Positions 26,413 to 35,593 are shown, counted from the first letter of the stretch. The stretch: 64,000 nucleotides of DNA from Pseudomonas sp. P8_241 (GCF_034008315.1 NZ_CP125377.1:5892501-5956500), one strand, 5' to 3'. Notes: a model not told the origin generated them from the letters alone. A program made the numbers and translations.

Positions 26413-27701
26413 GCAGCCAGTCGATGGAAAAAACCACGGTTGAACACATCCCCGCGCCGCCGGTACGCGAGCCGACAGCAGTCGATGTCGAATACGGCTG
26501 GCAAGGCAGCAATCGAGTCGAGTTGCTGGAAAATGGCGAGGCGTATTTTCCTCGAGTGTTCGAAGCGTTGCGTCAGGCCCAGAACGAAATCCTGCTGGAA
26601 ACCTTCATTCTGTTCGAAGACAAGGTTGGCAACGAACTGCAACAGATCCTCATCGAAGCGGCACAAAGGGGCGTGCGCACCACCGTCAGCCTCGACGGCT
26701 TCGGTTGCGGCGAATTGAGCACCGGGTTTCTCACCGCTCTAAGCGGCGCGGGCGTGCATTTGCAGATGTTCGATCCGGCACCGAAACGCCTGGGCATCCG
26801 CACCAACTGGTTCCGACGTTTGCATCGCAAAATCGTGGTGGTGGACGGGACTGTCGCCTTCATCGGCGGGATCAATTTTTCCGCCGATCATTTGGCTGAC
26901 TTCGGCCCTGAGGCCAAGCAGGATTATTCGGTTGAAGTACAGGGGCCGGTGGTCGCTGACATCCATCACTTTGCCTTGCTGCAATGCGGTCGCCCGGCGC
27001 GGGCCAAATACTGGTGGCAAAGGCGCCGACAACGGCGCTCCGAACTGGCCATCAACGATCATGACGGTCAAGTGCGGTTGGTGTACCGCGACAACGGCGA
27101 ACACCCGACGGACATTGAAGAGGTCTATCGGCAGGTGTTGCGCACTGCACAACGGCGGGTGGTGATCGCCAATGCCTACTTCTTTCCGGGTTATCGGCTG
27201 TTGCGCGAAATTCGCAACGCGTCGCGCCGGGGCGTCGATGTGCGGCTGATCCTGCAGGGCCAGCCGGACATGATGGTGGCCAAGCTCGCGGCGCGCATGA
27301 CCTACGACTACTTGCTCAAGTCCGGGGTAAAAATCTACGAATACTGCGACCGACCGCTGCACGGCAAAGTGGCGCTGGTGGACGAAGACTGGAGCACCGT
27401 CGGCTCCAGCAATCTGGACCCGTTGAGTCTGTCGATGAACCTTGAGGCCAACGTGCTGATTCGCGATCGCCAGTTCAACCGTGAGCTGTACGACCGACTC
27501 GAAGACCTCAGCGACCATCACTGCAAGATCATGTCCCCCGAAAAAATGCCACGCGGACGGGTCTGGCACATGACCGTCGGCTTTCTGGTATTTCACTTTC
27601 TGCGGCATTTTCCGGCATGGGCCGGTTGGCTACCGGCGCACAAACCACGCCTGAAACCCTTCACGCCTGCGACCGGGAGCGATCACCATGAGCCACGCTG
27701 A
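26409..27701 (+). CDS. clsB: Cardiolipin synthase B
   Basis: A 430-residue phospholipase-D-superfamily enzyme that makes cardiolipin from phosphatidylglycerol. Both HKD motifs are intact: HRKIVVVD (His139, Lys141, Asp146) and HGKVALVD (His318, Lys320, Asp325), each followed by the GGINF or GSSNLD segment. There is no N-terminal membrane helix pair, which distinguishes ClsB from ClsA. It overlaps the EEP gene by four bases and the YbhN-like gene by 14 bases. In E. coli, YbhP is reported to boost ClsB function, which fits this operon. Confidence 0.94.
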   Translation: MSSQSMEKTTVEHIPAPPVREPTAVDVEYGWQGSNRVELLENGEAYFPRVFEALRQAQNEILLETFILFEDKVGNELQQILIEAAQRGVRTTVSLDGFGCGELSTGFLTALSGAGVHLQMFDPAPKRLGIRTNWFRRLHRKIVVVDGTVAFIGGINFSADHLADFGPEAKQDYSVEVQGPVVADIHHFALLQCGRPARAKYWWQRRRQRRSELAINDHDGQVRLVYRDNGEHPTDIEEVYRQVLRTAQRRVVIANAYFFPGYRLLREIRNASRRGVDVRLILQGQPDMMVAKLAARMTYDYLLKSGVKIYEYCDRPLHGKVALVDEDWSTVGSSNLDPLSLSMNLEANVLIRDRQFNRELYDRLEDLSDHHCKIMSPEKMPRGRVWHMTVGFLVFHFLRHFPAWAGWLPAHKPRLKPFTPATGSDHHEPR

Positions 27702-28674
27702 TACCGGATCGACGTCCCACACCGAGCACCCGGCCAAGTCGCGCTGGAGCCGTTGGAAAAAACCGCTGACCATGTTGTTTTTTCTGGCGCTGATTGTGTT
27801 GTTGACGATGTTCGCCCAGCGCATCGAATGGGCCGAAGTGCTCGAGACCCTGGCCGATTTCAAAGTGCGCACCTTGATCATCGCGTCCTCCCTGACAGTG
27901 CTGAGTTTTCTGGTGTATGCCTGTTTCGATCTGATCGGGCGCACTTACATCCGTCAGGACCTGACCTGGAAACAGATCCTCCCGGTGGGCATCATCAGCT
28001 ACGCCTTCAACCTCAACTTGAGTGCCTGGGTCGGTGGCATTGCCATGCGTTATCGGCTGTACTCGCGCCTCGGGGTGAGCAAGAGCAACATCGCGAAAAT
28101 CCTCGGCCTGAGCCTGGCGACCAACTGGATCGGCTACATGCTGATCGCCGGCGTGGTGTTCAGCAGTGGATTGGTGCGCATGCCACCGGGCTGGAAACTG
28201 AGCAGCGGTGCGCTGCAAGCGGTGGGAGTGTTGTTGCTGCTGGTGAGTGCCGGATACCTGGCGGCTTGCCGTTTTTCCAGTCGTCGGGAATGGTCGATTC
28301 GTGGAGTGGAAATCAATTTACCGTCGCTGCGCATGGCGATCCTGCAACTGTGCCTCGGCGCGCTGAACTGGTCGCTGATGGCAGCGGTCATTTTCACCCT
28401 GCTGCCGAGCAAGCTCGATTACCCGTTGGTGCTGGGTGTATTGCTGATCAGCGCAATTGCCGGGGTCATCACGCACATCCCCGCCGGGCTCGGCGTGCTG
28501 GAAGCGGTGTTTGTGGCGCTGCTGCAACATGAGGCATCACGGGGCAGTCTGGTGGCAGGATTGCTGGCATATCGGGCGATCTATTTTCTGTTGCCGCTGT
28601 TGATCACCTTAGTGATGTACCTGATCGTCGAAGCCAAGGCCAAGTCGTTGCGGATCAGCAAGAAACCCAAGTGA
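27688..28674 (+). CDS. ybhN: Lysylphosphatidylglycerol synthase-like membrane protein (YbhN/UPF0104)
   Basis: A 328-residue polytopic inner-membrane protein with about eight hydrophobic spans and the family motif NLSAWVGGIAMRYRLYSRLG near residues 112-131, plus the late AGVITHIPAGLGVLEAVF. It is the membrane half of the MprF/AglD type without the aminoacyl-transfer domain. It is the last gene of the clsB operon and starts 14 bases inside clsB. A lipid flipping or regulation role is plausible and not demonstrated. Confidence 0.9.
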   Translation: MSHADTGSTSHTEHPAKSRWSRWKKPLTMLFFLALIVLLTMFAQRIEWAEVLETLADFKVRTLIIASSLTVLSFLVYACFDLIGRTYIRQDLTWKQILPVGIISYAFNLNLSAWVGGIAMRYRLYSRLGVSKSNIAKILGLSLATNWIGYMLIAGVVFSSGLVRMPPGWKLSSGALQAVGVLLLLVSAGYLAACRFSSRREWSIRGVEINLPSLRMAILQLCLGALNWSLMAAVIFTLLPSKLDYPLVLGVLLISAIAGVITHIPAGLGVLEAVFVALLQHEASRGSLVAGLLAYRAIYFLLPLLITLVMYLIVEAKAKSLRISKKPK

Positions 28675-28696
28675 ATTGTTGTTGGTAGTCAGGACG

Positions 28697-28720
28697 CCAT
28701 CGCGAGCAAGCGGCGAAGGC
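28697..28720. repeat. Degenerate REP-like sequence
   Basis: CATCGCGAGCAAGCGGCGAAGG resembles a decayed half of the GCGAGCAAGC family C element. It occupies the 66-base gap between the convergent clsB-operon and hydrolase genes. Confidence 0.4.
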
Positions 28721-28740
28721 ATCCGCGAGAACGCCTCAAA

Positions 28741-29499
28741 TCATTTCGATTGAATAATGCTCAACCGTTCACCCACTACCATCTCCGTGATCCAGTCCAC
28801 CAGGATCGACGTGTAGGCCTGCTGTGAAACCGGGTCGCTCAAGGCGTGATCGGCACCATCGATGATGCGGTGCGTCAGCGAATGCGTCTGCTGACACGCC
28901 GCGCGATAACTCATGATCGTTGCGTGGGGAACAAAGTCGTCGGTCTCGGACTCCACCAGCAACACATCTCCGGTAAATGCCGAACACGCATGCAACGCAC
29001 GGTTTGTGTCGGCGCGCACCAAGGTACTGCGGTAATCGCACAAATCGAGCTTGTCCAGATCGCGTTTAGGCGTGTGCCATTCTTCGTCGCGATACAGCGC
29101 CGGCACCCGCAGCGCCAACCAGCGCACCGGCCTGAGCGACGTAAGGATCGAAGCCAGGTAGCCGCCGTAACTGGTGCCGACCACGGCAATCGCCGAGGTA
29201 TCGAGCGCAGGATGCGCAAGCAAACGATCATAGGCTGCCAGCAAGTCCCGCAAATTGTCCTCGCGCGTCACTCGGGTCAAGGGAATGCCTGTGCCCCCGG
29301 TATGGCCGCGCAAATCAAACGTCAGGCACACACAACCCAGCCCGGCGATACCTTTGGCCCGCTCCAGGTCGCGCTCCTGACTGCCGCCCCAGCCGTGCAC
29401 AAACAACACGCCGGGGACTTTCGATTTTGGACTGAGAAAGGTCCCGCTCATCTGTTCGTCGTCGATGTCGATTTGAATGCTTTCGCTTCTAGCCGTCAT
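28741..29499 (-). CDS. Alpha/beta hydrolase
   Basis: A 252-residue serine hydrolase fold of the dienelactone-hydrolase/peptidase S9-like type. The oxyanion segment is VLFVHGWGGSQ at 31-41, the nucleophile elbow is GTSYGG with Ser110, and the acid and His lie in ETDDFVPHA and DGADHALSD. It has no signal peptide. It overlaps the DUF3182 gene by 11 bases and is translated from the same message, so the two products probably act together. The substrate is unknown. Confidence 0.88.
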   Translation of the reverse strand: MTARSESIQIDIDDEQMSGTFLSPKSKVPGVLFVHGWGGSQERDLERAKGIAGLGCVCLTFDLRGHTGGTGIPLTRVTREDNLRDLLAAYDRLLAHPALDTSAIAVVGTSYGGYLASILTSLRPVRWLALRVPALYRDEEWHTPKRDLDKLDLCDYRSTLVRADTNRALHACSAFTGDVLLVESETDDFVPHATIMSYRAACQQTHSLTHRIIDGADHALSDPVSQQAYTSILVDWITEMVVGERLSIIQSK

Positions 29500-30598
29500 A
29501 GGATTTGACCGTTACGTACTTGAGTAGAAAATCACTGTCCTGAGCCGGGCCGCGATACACCTCAATGGCGTTTGGCGGCAGCGGCTGGTCGATGTAGGTC
29601 TCGACGGCAGACACGCGAATGGCGCGCATGTCCGGATCGTTGATGAAACTCTGCAATGCCGCGACCTCGGCGCTGCTGGCCCCGCCCAGGCGCCAGGATT
29701 GTTCGAGCACGCCACTGCGTTGCCGACCGTTGCTGTCCACCCCCTGAGCGATGTCGTAGTTGCGCCGCGACGCAAAAAATCCGGGGTAGGCTTCATTCGC
29801 AGCGCTGTCGAATACCTGGGCCTGCTCAATCGCCAGGCGCACGTCTTCAGCCAGGTCGAGCAACAGCAAATCGTCATACTCGCCCTGCACCACCAGCAGG
29901 TCGGAGCCGCCGTATACCGGCTCGCCATGGGCGTCTTCGGTCAAGTATTGCTCACCGCAGTAACTCAGTACTTTGTCGCCGACAAAACTCTGACCCACGC
30001 TGTGGGTGATGACCTGCTCCAGATCCTGCTCCAGTACCACGCCTTCGTTGAACAGGGTTTTAGCGTCTGGCCGGGCAAGGATGTCGTCGAATTGATCGAG
30101 GCTTTTGATCACTTCCTGCCCGCGCCCCGCACAGGCATGAATCGGCTTGAGGCGAATCGGCCCGTTGTACAGCAGATGTTCCGCTGCCGGCCGCGCATCT
30201 TCAAAGGAAAACACGCTGAGACCGTCGAGCACCACGCTGCGCACCCGCTCGGAGAACAACGGCGCCCAACCTTGAGGTGCACGAGCGTTGTGGTTCAGCA
30301 AGCCGTGGCTGATGGCCTTGGTGCAGATGAAATCGTGGTCGACATAACCGCCCCACAAATCGTCTGGCCCCTCGACCCCCAATGCTCTTGCTGCGGCGGC
30401 GCCGACCAGGGTTTGGGTGGGCAACAGATACAGATCCTTTCCGTCATGCAAGTCGGCGTTGTAACTGCCCGCGTATTTGAGCCCGAGTATTTGCGCGAGC
30501 CAACGGGCGAGTGCCCGGTTGGTCTCGACTTCGTGCAACGGCGCGTCGGCGTTAACCGAATGAGCGACCACCAGTTTCTTGCGGTTTGCCGGGGTCAT
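29489..30598 (-). CDS. DUF3182 protein with ATP-grasp-like motifs
   Basis: A 369-residue protein of the DUF3182 family. I see features of an ATP-grasp ligase: a basic residue with a glycine loop (RLKPIHACAGRGQEV, Lys151, Gly158-160), an acidic hinge (GVVLEQDLEQV, Glu190) and a terminal metal-binding set YDIAQGVD...VLEQSWRLGG (Asp282, Glu299, Arg303). This assignment is my inference, not a database result. Start at ATG 30598, preceded by AGGGGG about seven bases upstream. It overlaps the following hydrolase gene by 11 bases. Substrate unknown; ATP-grasp enzymes join carboxylates to amines, so a ligase-plus-hydrolase pair is conceivable. Confidence 0.85.
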   Translation of the reverse strand: MTPANRKKLVVAHSVNADAPLHEVETNRALARWLAQILGLKYAGSYNADLHDGKDLYLLPTQTLVGAAAARALGVEGPDDLWGGYVDHDFICTKAISHGLLNHNARAPQGWAPLFSERVRSVVLDGLSVFSFEDARPAAEHLLYNGPIRLKPIHACAGRGQEVIKSLDQFDDILARPDAKTLFNEGVVLEQDLEQVITHSVGQSFVGDKVLSYCGEQYLTEDAHGEPVYGGSDLLVVQGEYDDLLLLDLAEDVRLAIEQAQVFDSAANEAYPGFFASRRNYDIAQGVDSNGRQRSGVLEQSWRLGGASSAEVAALQSFINDPDMRAIRVSAVETYIDQPLPPNAIEVYRGPAQDSDFLLKYVTVKSYDG

Positions 30599-30775
30599 GC
30601 ATCCCCCTTCAATCGGCGCGTGATGAATGTAGTGATAGGGAGTGCAGAGATCACGCCAATGACCAGGCGGGTGCAATGGCTTTCAAATCAATGGGTTGCG
30701 CAAAACGTGATGGCAACTTGCCTGTTTTAATCTGCACGAAGCCTGTTGAGGTTCAGGCATTTTGCACGACCCCCT

Positions 30776-30863
30776 GTAGGAGCGAGCTTGCTCGCGATGG
30801 TGGAATGCCAGTCAACATCTATGTTGAATGCTAAGCCGCTATCGCGAGCAAGCTCGCTCCTGC
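30776..30863. repeat. REP doublet, family C (GAGCGAGCTTGCTCGCGAT)
   Basis: Inverted arms at 30776-30799 and 30841-30863, 41-base spacer. Each arm holds GAGCGAGCTTGCTCGCGAT or its complement and begins GTAGG or ends CCTGC. It fills the middle of the 285-base gap between DUF3182 and the GlxA-type regulator; nothing else gene-like is visible there. Confidence 0.9.
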
Positions 30864-30883
30864 ATGGGTTTGTGGTGAGGCAT

Positions 30884-31876
30884 CTAGCGTGTGGCGCTAG
30901 CCGGCGTGACACCAAACCGCGTTCGATAATCACTCGGCGCCAGCCCGGTGATTTTCTTGAAGGTCGAGCGAAATGCTCCGGGGTCCTGATAACCCACAGT
31001 CCAGGCAATGTGATCGATGGTGCCGTTGGTGAATTCGAGCATTTCTCGGGCCTTACCCACGCGCAGATGTTGGCAGTATTCGGTGGGCTTGAGCCCGGTG
31101 GCTGAACGGAAACGCCGCAGAAATGTGCGCTCTTCCAGCCCTGCCCGCTCGGACATCGCCGACAATGAAACATCGGTCGCGCCGGTGCTTTGCAACCAGT
31201 GCTGCACTTTCAGGATCGATGCATCGCCATGGCTGAGGATCGGCGCAAAGTTGCTGCCGCATTCACTGGCACTGTCGCTGTGCTCCACCACCAGAAAACG
31301 CGCCGTGCCGGTGGCGATACTCGGCCCGAGCAAGCGGTCGACCAGACGTAAACCCAACTCGGACCAAGCCATCAATCCAGCAGTGGTAATCAAGTCACCG
31401 TCATCGACAATGGGTGTATCGGCCTTGAGTTTGATGGCCGGGTAACGCTCGGCGAAGGTTTTCGCAGAGGTCCAGTGCGTGGTGGCGCTGCGGCCGTCGA
31501 GCAAACCGCTTTCAGCCAGCAGGATCGACCCTACGCATACTCCGCCCAGCGTCGCACCGCTGGCATGTTGTTCGCACAACCAGCGGATCAAACCCTGCGG
31601 CGCCTGGCCTTCGGAGAAACCGGCAATCGATGGCGGAATCAGCACGGCCACCATGGCGCGATCCGGCCCTGGTTGGCTGTCGAAGACGCGCTCCGGCACT
31701 TGCTCGTCCCGGACCTGCCAATGGCTGACGCGTAGCAACGGCAACTGCACAGCCTGATGCTCGGCAGCGATCCGGTTGGCCACGCCGAACAAGTCCGTCA
31801 ACCCATGCACGGCCGCCATCTGCGCGCCGGGGTAAATCAGTACCCCCAATTCGGCGATTGCCCTTTGTGCGTCCAT
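30884..31876 (-). CDS. GlxA-family transcriptional regulator (DJ-1/PfpI domain plus AraC DNA-binding domain)
   Basis: 330 residues. The N-terminal half (about 8-180) is a class I glutamine-amidotransferase-like DJ-1/PfpI domain used as a ligand sensor, with GGVCVGSILLAESGLLDGRSATTHW in the nucleophile-elbow position. The C-terminal half holds the AraC/XylS helix-turn-helix pair (LSAMSERAGLEERTFLRRFRSATGLKP and IAWTVGYQDPGAFRSTFKKITGLAPSDYR). Start at ATG 31876, about 10 bases after GAGGGGGAA; the upstream ATG at 31912 lacks a ribosome site. It is divergent from the isochorismatase-family hydrolase, 102 bases away, so it probably regulates it. Confidence 0.92.
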   Translation of the reverse strand: MDAQRAIAELGVLIYPGAQMAAVHGLTDLFGVANRIAAEHQAVQLPLLRVSHWQVRDEQVPERVFDSQPGPDRAMVAVLIPPSIAGFSEGQAPQGLIRWLCEQHASGATLGGVCVGSILLAESGLLDGRSATTHWTSAKTFAERYPAIKLKADTPIVDDGDLITTAGLMAWSELGLRLVDRLLGPSIATGTARFLVVEHSDSASECGSNFAPILSHGDASILKVQHWLQSTGATDVSLSAMSERAGLEERTFLRRFRSATGLKPTEYCQHLRVGKAREMLEFTNGTIDHIAWTVGYQDPGAFRSTFKKITGLAPSDYRTRFGVTPASATR

Positions 31877-31978
31877 TGTCAGTTTTCCCCCTCTTATTGT
31901 CGGTGCGGCCAATCCTCGGAATGTCAGCTAAACCTGATACTTCATTCCACACCCAACACACACTTCGAGGTAACAGTC

Positions 31979-32533
31979 ATGGCCAAGCAAGCGCTCATCG
32001 TAGTCGATATCCAGAACGACTACTTCCCCCAAGGCAAGTGGCCGCTGGTCGGTGCCGACGCCGCTGCGGACAATGCCGTGCGCCTGATCAAGGCCTTCCG
32101 CGACGCAGGTGATTCGGTGGTGCACATCCGCCACGAGTTCACCTCCGAGGATGCACCGTTTTTCACCCCGAACTCCGAAGGCGCCAAACTGCATCCCAAA
32201 GTCCTCAACCGCGCCAACGAGCCAGTGGTGCTCAAGCACTTCGTCAACTCGTTCCGCGAAACCGAACTACAGTCAATCCTCGATGAGAAAGGCATCAAGG
32301 AGTTGGTGGTCGTGGGCAGCATGAGCCACATGTGTGTCGACGGCATTACCCGCGCCGCCAATGATCTGGGCTACAGCGTCACGGTGATTCACGACGCCTG
32401 TGCCAGCCGCGACCTGGAATTCAACGGCCTGACCGTTCCGGCAGCCCACGTGCATGCGGCCTTTATGTCCGCCCTGGGCTTTGCCTACGCCAGTGTGGTC
32501 TCCACCGACGACTTCCTGACTGCCAACCAGTAA
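31979..32533 (+). CDS. Cysteine hydrolase, isochorismatase family
   Basis: A 184-residue cytosolic hydrolase with the isochorismatase-like triad: Asp10 in VVDIQNDYF, Lys86 in VVLKHFVNSF and Cys119 in SMSHMCVDGITRAA. The size and lack of extra domains point to a nicotinamidase-like or amidohydrolase activity; the substrate cannot be told. Start at ATG 31979, with GAGGTAAC about nine bases upstream. It is followed by the chloroperoxidase-type hydrolase gene at 36 bases, probably one operon, divergent from the GlxA-type regulator. Confidence 0.9.
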   Translation: MAKQALIVVDIQNDYFPQGKWPLVGADAAADNAVRLIKAFRDAGDSVVHIRHEFTSEDAPFFTPNSEGAKLHPKVLNRANEPVVLKHFVNSFRETELQSILDEKGIKELVVVGSMSHMCVDGITRAANDLGYSVTVIHDACASRDLEFNGLTVPAAHVHAAFMSALGFAYASVVSTDDFLTANQ

Positions 32534-32569
32534 ACACCCAACCCACGCTACGTTCTGGAGATGTTCGAC

Positions 32570-33394
32570 ATGGCTACTCTGACGACTCGCGAAGGCAACA
32601 CCCTTTACTACAAGGATTGGGGCAGCGGACAACCGGTGGTGTTCAGCCACGGTTGGCCCTTGAGCGCCGACAGTTGGGAATCGCAGATGCTGCACTTCGC
32701 CAACAACGGCTTCCGCGCCATCGCGCACGATCGTCGGGGCCATGGCCGATCCAGCCAGCCGTGGGACGGCAACGACATGGATCACTACGCCGACGACCTG
32801 GCGGAGTTGATCGAACACCTGGACCTCAAGGACGTGATTCTTTTCGGCTTTTCCACTGGCGGCGGTGAAGTGGCCCGTTACATCGGCCGTCACGGCACCA
32901 AACGCCTGGCCAAGGCCGGACTGATCTCCGCCGTACCACCGCTGATGCTGAAAACCGAAAGCAACCCCAAGGGCTTGCCGATCGAAGTCTTCGACGGCAT
33001 CCGCGCCGGCTCCATCGCCGACCGCTCACAACTCTACAAGGACATTGCCGGCGGTCCGTTCTTCGGTTTCAACCGTCCGGGCGCCAAATCCTCCCAGGGG
33101 CTGATCGACTCGTTCTGGATGCAAGGCATGATGGGCGGCCACAAGAACACCCTTGACAGCATCAAGGCATTCTCGGAAACCGATTTCCGCGAGGATCTAA
33201 AGAAATTTGATGTGCCGACCCTGATCCTCCACGGCGATGATGACCAGATCGTGCCGATTCAGGCTGCGGGCCTGGAGAGCAAGCGGTTGATCGAGCATGC
33301 GCAGTTGCTCGTCTACCCCGGCGCGCCCCATGGGCTGACCGATACCCATAAAGAGAAGGTGAACGCGGACATGCTGGCGTTCGCCAAGGGCTGA
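32570..33394 (+). CDS. Alpha/beta hydrolase, non-haem chloroperoxidase/arylesterase type
   Basis: A 274-residue alpha/beta hydrolase. The nucleophile elbow is GFSTGGGE with Ser95, as in cofactor-free haloperoxidases and perhydrolases; the acid is in [10 protein letters not shown] and the His in [22 protein letters not shown] at 25-36 provides the oxyanion loop. I start at ATG 32570 because GGAG lies nine bases upstream; an ATG at 32561 has none. It is in a plus-strand operon with the cysteine hydrolase. Members of the family hydrolyse esters and may form peracids; the native role here is unknown. Confidence 0.92.
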   Translation: MATLTTREGNTLYYKDWGSGQPVVFSHGWPLSADSWESQMLHFANNGFRAIAHDRRGHGRSSQPWDGNDMDHYADDLAELIEHLDLKDVILFGFSTGGGEVARYIGRHGTKRLAKAGLISAVPPLMLKTESNPKGLPIEVFDGIRAGSIADRSQLYKDIAGGPFFGFNRPGAKSSQGLIDSFWMQGMMGGHKNTLDSIKAFSETDFREDLKKFDVPTLILHGDDDQIVPIQAAGLESKRLIEHAQLLVYPGAPHGLTDTHKEKVNADMLAFAKG

Positions 33395-33412
33395 ATCGCC
33401 ACATACGAAAAA

Positions 33413-33451
33413 CAAAAAGCCCGTAGCGTGTAAGCGCTACGGGCTTTTTTA
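33413..33451. terminator. Bidirectional intrinsic terminator
   Basis: Stem GCCCGTAGCG (33419-33428) pairs with CGCTACGGGC (33435-33444), six-base loop, A-tract before and T-tract after. It serves the chloroperoxidase-type gene (plus) and ssb (minus). Confidence 0.93.
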
Positions 33452-33473
33452 TACCGTTCGGTCTAACGAATGC

Positions 33474-33995
33474 TTAGAACGGGATATCGTCATCAAAGCT
33501 GTCGAAATCCGGAGCCGGTTGCGGCGCAGCCTGCTGTGGAGCCGGAGCCGAACGCTGTTGCGGTGCCGACTGCTGAGGACGCGGTGCCTGTTGGCGCGGA
33601 GCGGATTGTTGGTAGTTGTTACCACCGCCCTGGCCCTGTTGGTCGCCCTGTGGACGGCCGCCCAGCAGTTGCATGGTGCCTTGCATGTCGACCACGATTT
33701 CAGTGGTGTAACGCTTGATGCCGTCTTTTTCCCACTCGCGGGTCTGCAGTTTGCCTTCGATGTAGACCTGCGAACCTTTACGCAGGTATTCGCCGGCGAT
33801 TTCTGCAACCTTGCCGAACATCGATACACGGTGCCATTCGGTCTTTTCGACTTTCTGACCGGTTTGCTTGTCGGTCCACTGTTCGCTGGTCGCCAGACTC
33901 AGGTTGGTCACGGCGTTACCGTTAGGCAAGTAGCGAACTTCGGGATCCTGGCCGCAAGTGCCGACCAATATGACTTTGTTAACCCCACGGGCCAT
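33474..33995 (-). CDS. ssb: Single-stranded DNA-binding protein
   Basis: A 173-residue SSB that coats single-stranded DNA during replication, repair and recombination. The OB-fold (about 1-110) starts [22 protein letters not shown] Gln/Gly/Pro-rich linker follows, and the acidic protein-interaction tail ends DSFDDDIPF. It is nine bases after the MFS gene, so it can be read from that gene's promoter. This ssb-MFS-uvrA arrangement is conserved in pseudomonads. Confidence 0.97.
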   Translation of the reverse strand: MARGVNKVILVGTCGQDPEVRYLPNGNAVTNLSLATSEQWTDKQTGQKVEKTEWHRVSMFGKVAEIAGEYLRKGSQVYIEGKLQTREWEKDGIKRYTTEIVVDMQGTMQLLGGRPQGDQQGQGGGNNYQQSAPRQQAPRPQQSAPQQRSAPAPQQAAPQPAPDFDSFDDDIPF

Positions 33996-34004
33996 AACGT
34001 TCTC

Positions 34005-35402
34005 CTAGGCTACGCACGCTGCCCCGGCCGGGTTGTTCACCAGGCGCTCAAGGGTGGTGCGATCCAATAGTTCGGTGTCCAATTTGATGTAAATAGCCGC
34101 TTCTTCCGCGACGATCACTGCATCTGTTACCCCTACGACCGCCTTCAGGCGCTCGACCAGACCCGCTTCGCGGATCGCCTCAGGCGACAACGGCAAGCGC
34201 AGGCTTGTGACGTAGGGAGGTTCGCGCATGGTAACAGCAAAGACCAGCCAGAGGGCAGCCAGACCGGCGCATCCGAGGAACACAACCGACAGACCGCCAT
34301 GCTGGAACATCCAGCCGCCGAGAATGCCGCCCAGTGCCGACCCGAGGAACTGGCTGGTGGAATAAACCCCCATCGCAGTGCCTTTGCCACCCGCCGGTGA
34401 AACCTTGCTGATCAGCGACGGCAACGAAGCTTCCAGGAGATTGAACGCAGTGAAAAACACCACCGTACCAATCACCAGAGCCCGCAAGCTGTCGCCGAAC
34501 TGCCAGAAGAATAGCTCAGTGAACAGAAGCGTCACGACGGCGCCGAGTAAAACTCGTTTCATTTTGCGTTTCTTCTCGCCGTAGATAATGAACGGGATCA
34601 TGGCGAAGAAAGAAATCAGCAGCGCGGTCAGGTAGACCCACCAGTGTTGCTCCTTGGGCAGGCCGGCTTTTTCGACCAGGGCCAGGGGCAAGGCAACGAA
34701 ACTCGACATCAACATGGCGTGCAACACAAAGATGCCGAGATCCAGGCGCAGCAGGTCCGGATGTTTGAGCGTCGGCATCAGCGCCTGACGCGCCACACCG
34801 GACTCACGATGCTGCAACGGCCCGGTGGAGCGCGGCACCATGAACATCACGATGACGATGCCGAACAGCGCCATGCCACCCGTGGCGTAAAACAACCCGG
34901 ACAGGCCGAAAACACGCGTCAGCAACGGCCCTATGACCATGGCGACCGCGAACGACAGACCAATCGTCATACCGATCATGGCCATGGCCTTGGTCCGGTG
35001 CTGCTCGCGGGTCAGGTCTGACAGCAATGCCATGACCGCCGCGGAAATCGCCCCGGCGCCCTGCAGGATTCGTCCGGCGATAACGCCCCAGATCGAATCG
35101 GCATTGGCCGCCAGCACACTGCCGAGGGCGAAGACGATCAACCCCAGGTAAATCACCGGGCGACGACCTATGCGGTCGGAAATGATACCGAACGGAATCT
35201 GGAAAACCGCCTGCGTCAGGCCGTAAGCGCCAATCGCCAGACCGATCAAGGCCGGGGTTGCTCCCGCCAGATCCATCCCATAGGTCGCCAGTACCGGCAA
35301 CACCATGAACATGCCAAGCATACGGAAGGCGAACACCAGGGCCAGACCGCTTGCTGCGCGGGTCTCGCTGCCACTCATACGCTCGCTGTGGGGATCGTGC
35401 AT
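34005..35402 (-). CDS. MFS transporter with C-terminal cytosolic extension
   Basis: A 465-residue major-facilitator protein of the drug:H+ antiporter type, with 12 predicted membrane helices and the motif between helices 2 and 3 (GIISDRIGRRPVIYLGL at about 74-90). After the last helix (around residue 395) a tail of about 70 residues (LSPEAIREAGLVERLKAVVGV...YIKLDTELLDRTTLERLVNN) looks like a small ferredoxin-like metal or regulatory domain. Substrate unknown. It lies between ssb and uvrA, divergent from uvrA. Confidence 0.9.
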   Translation of the reverse strand: MHDPHSERMSGSETRAASGLALVFAFRMLGMFMVLPVLATYGMDLAGATPALIGLAIGAYGLTQAVFQIPFGIISDRIGRRPVIYLGLIVFALGSVLAANADSIWGVIAGRILQGAGAISAAVMALLSDLTREQHRTKAMAMIGMTIGLSFAVAMVIGPLLTRVFGLSGLFYATGGMALFGIVIVMFMVPRSTGPLQHRESGVARQALMPTLKHPDLLRLDLGIFVLHAMLMSSFVALPLALVEKAGLPKEQHWWVYLTALLISFFAMIPFIIYGEKKRKMKRVLLGAVVTLLFTELFFWQFGDSLRALVIGTVVFFTAFNLLEASLPSLISKVSPAGGKGTAMGVYSTSQFLGSALGGILGGWMFQHGGLSVVFLGCAGLAALWLVFAVTMREPPYVTSLRLPLSPEAIREAGLVERLKAVVGVTDAVIVAEEAAIYIKLDTELLDRTTLERLVNNPAGAACVA

Positions 35403-35593
35403 GGAAAAACCTCATGTGAACCGGCGGCGATTCTACCAGTCCCATCGATTGACGGGATATATCGCGACGCTTTGCCGCGCATTGCTGACACACTCTTCAT
35501 GTACGACAGTAACCCACTTGCTTGATAGTGTGCATCCATCCAGTATTTGGCCGTATACTCCTATGTTTTCGACGCCCGCCGAGCGAGGCCACT

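Noticed and set aside
35403..35593. LexA (SOS) box in the MFS-uvrA divergent region
   Set aside because: I looked for CTG-N10-CAG and found only poor matches (CTGACACACTCTTCAT and CAGTATTTGGCCGTATACT), so no SOS operator is called.
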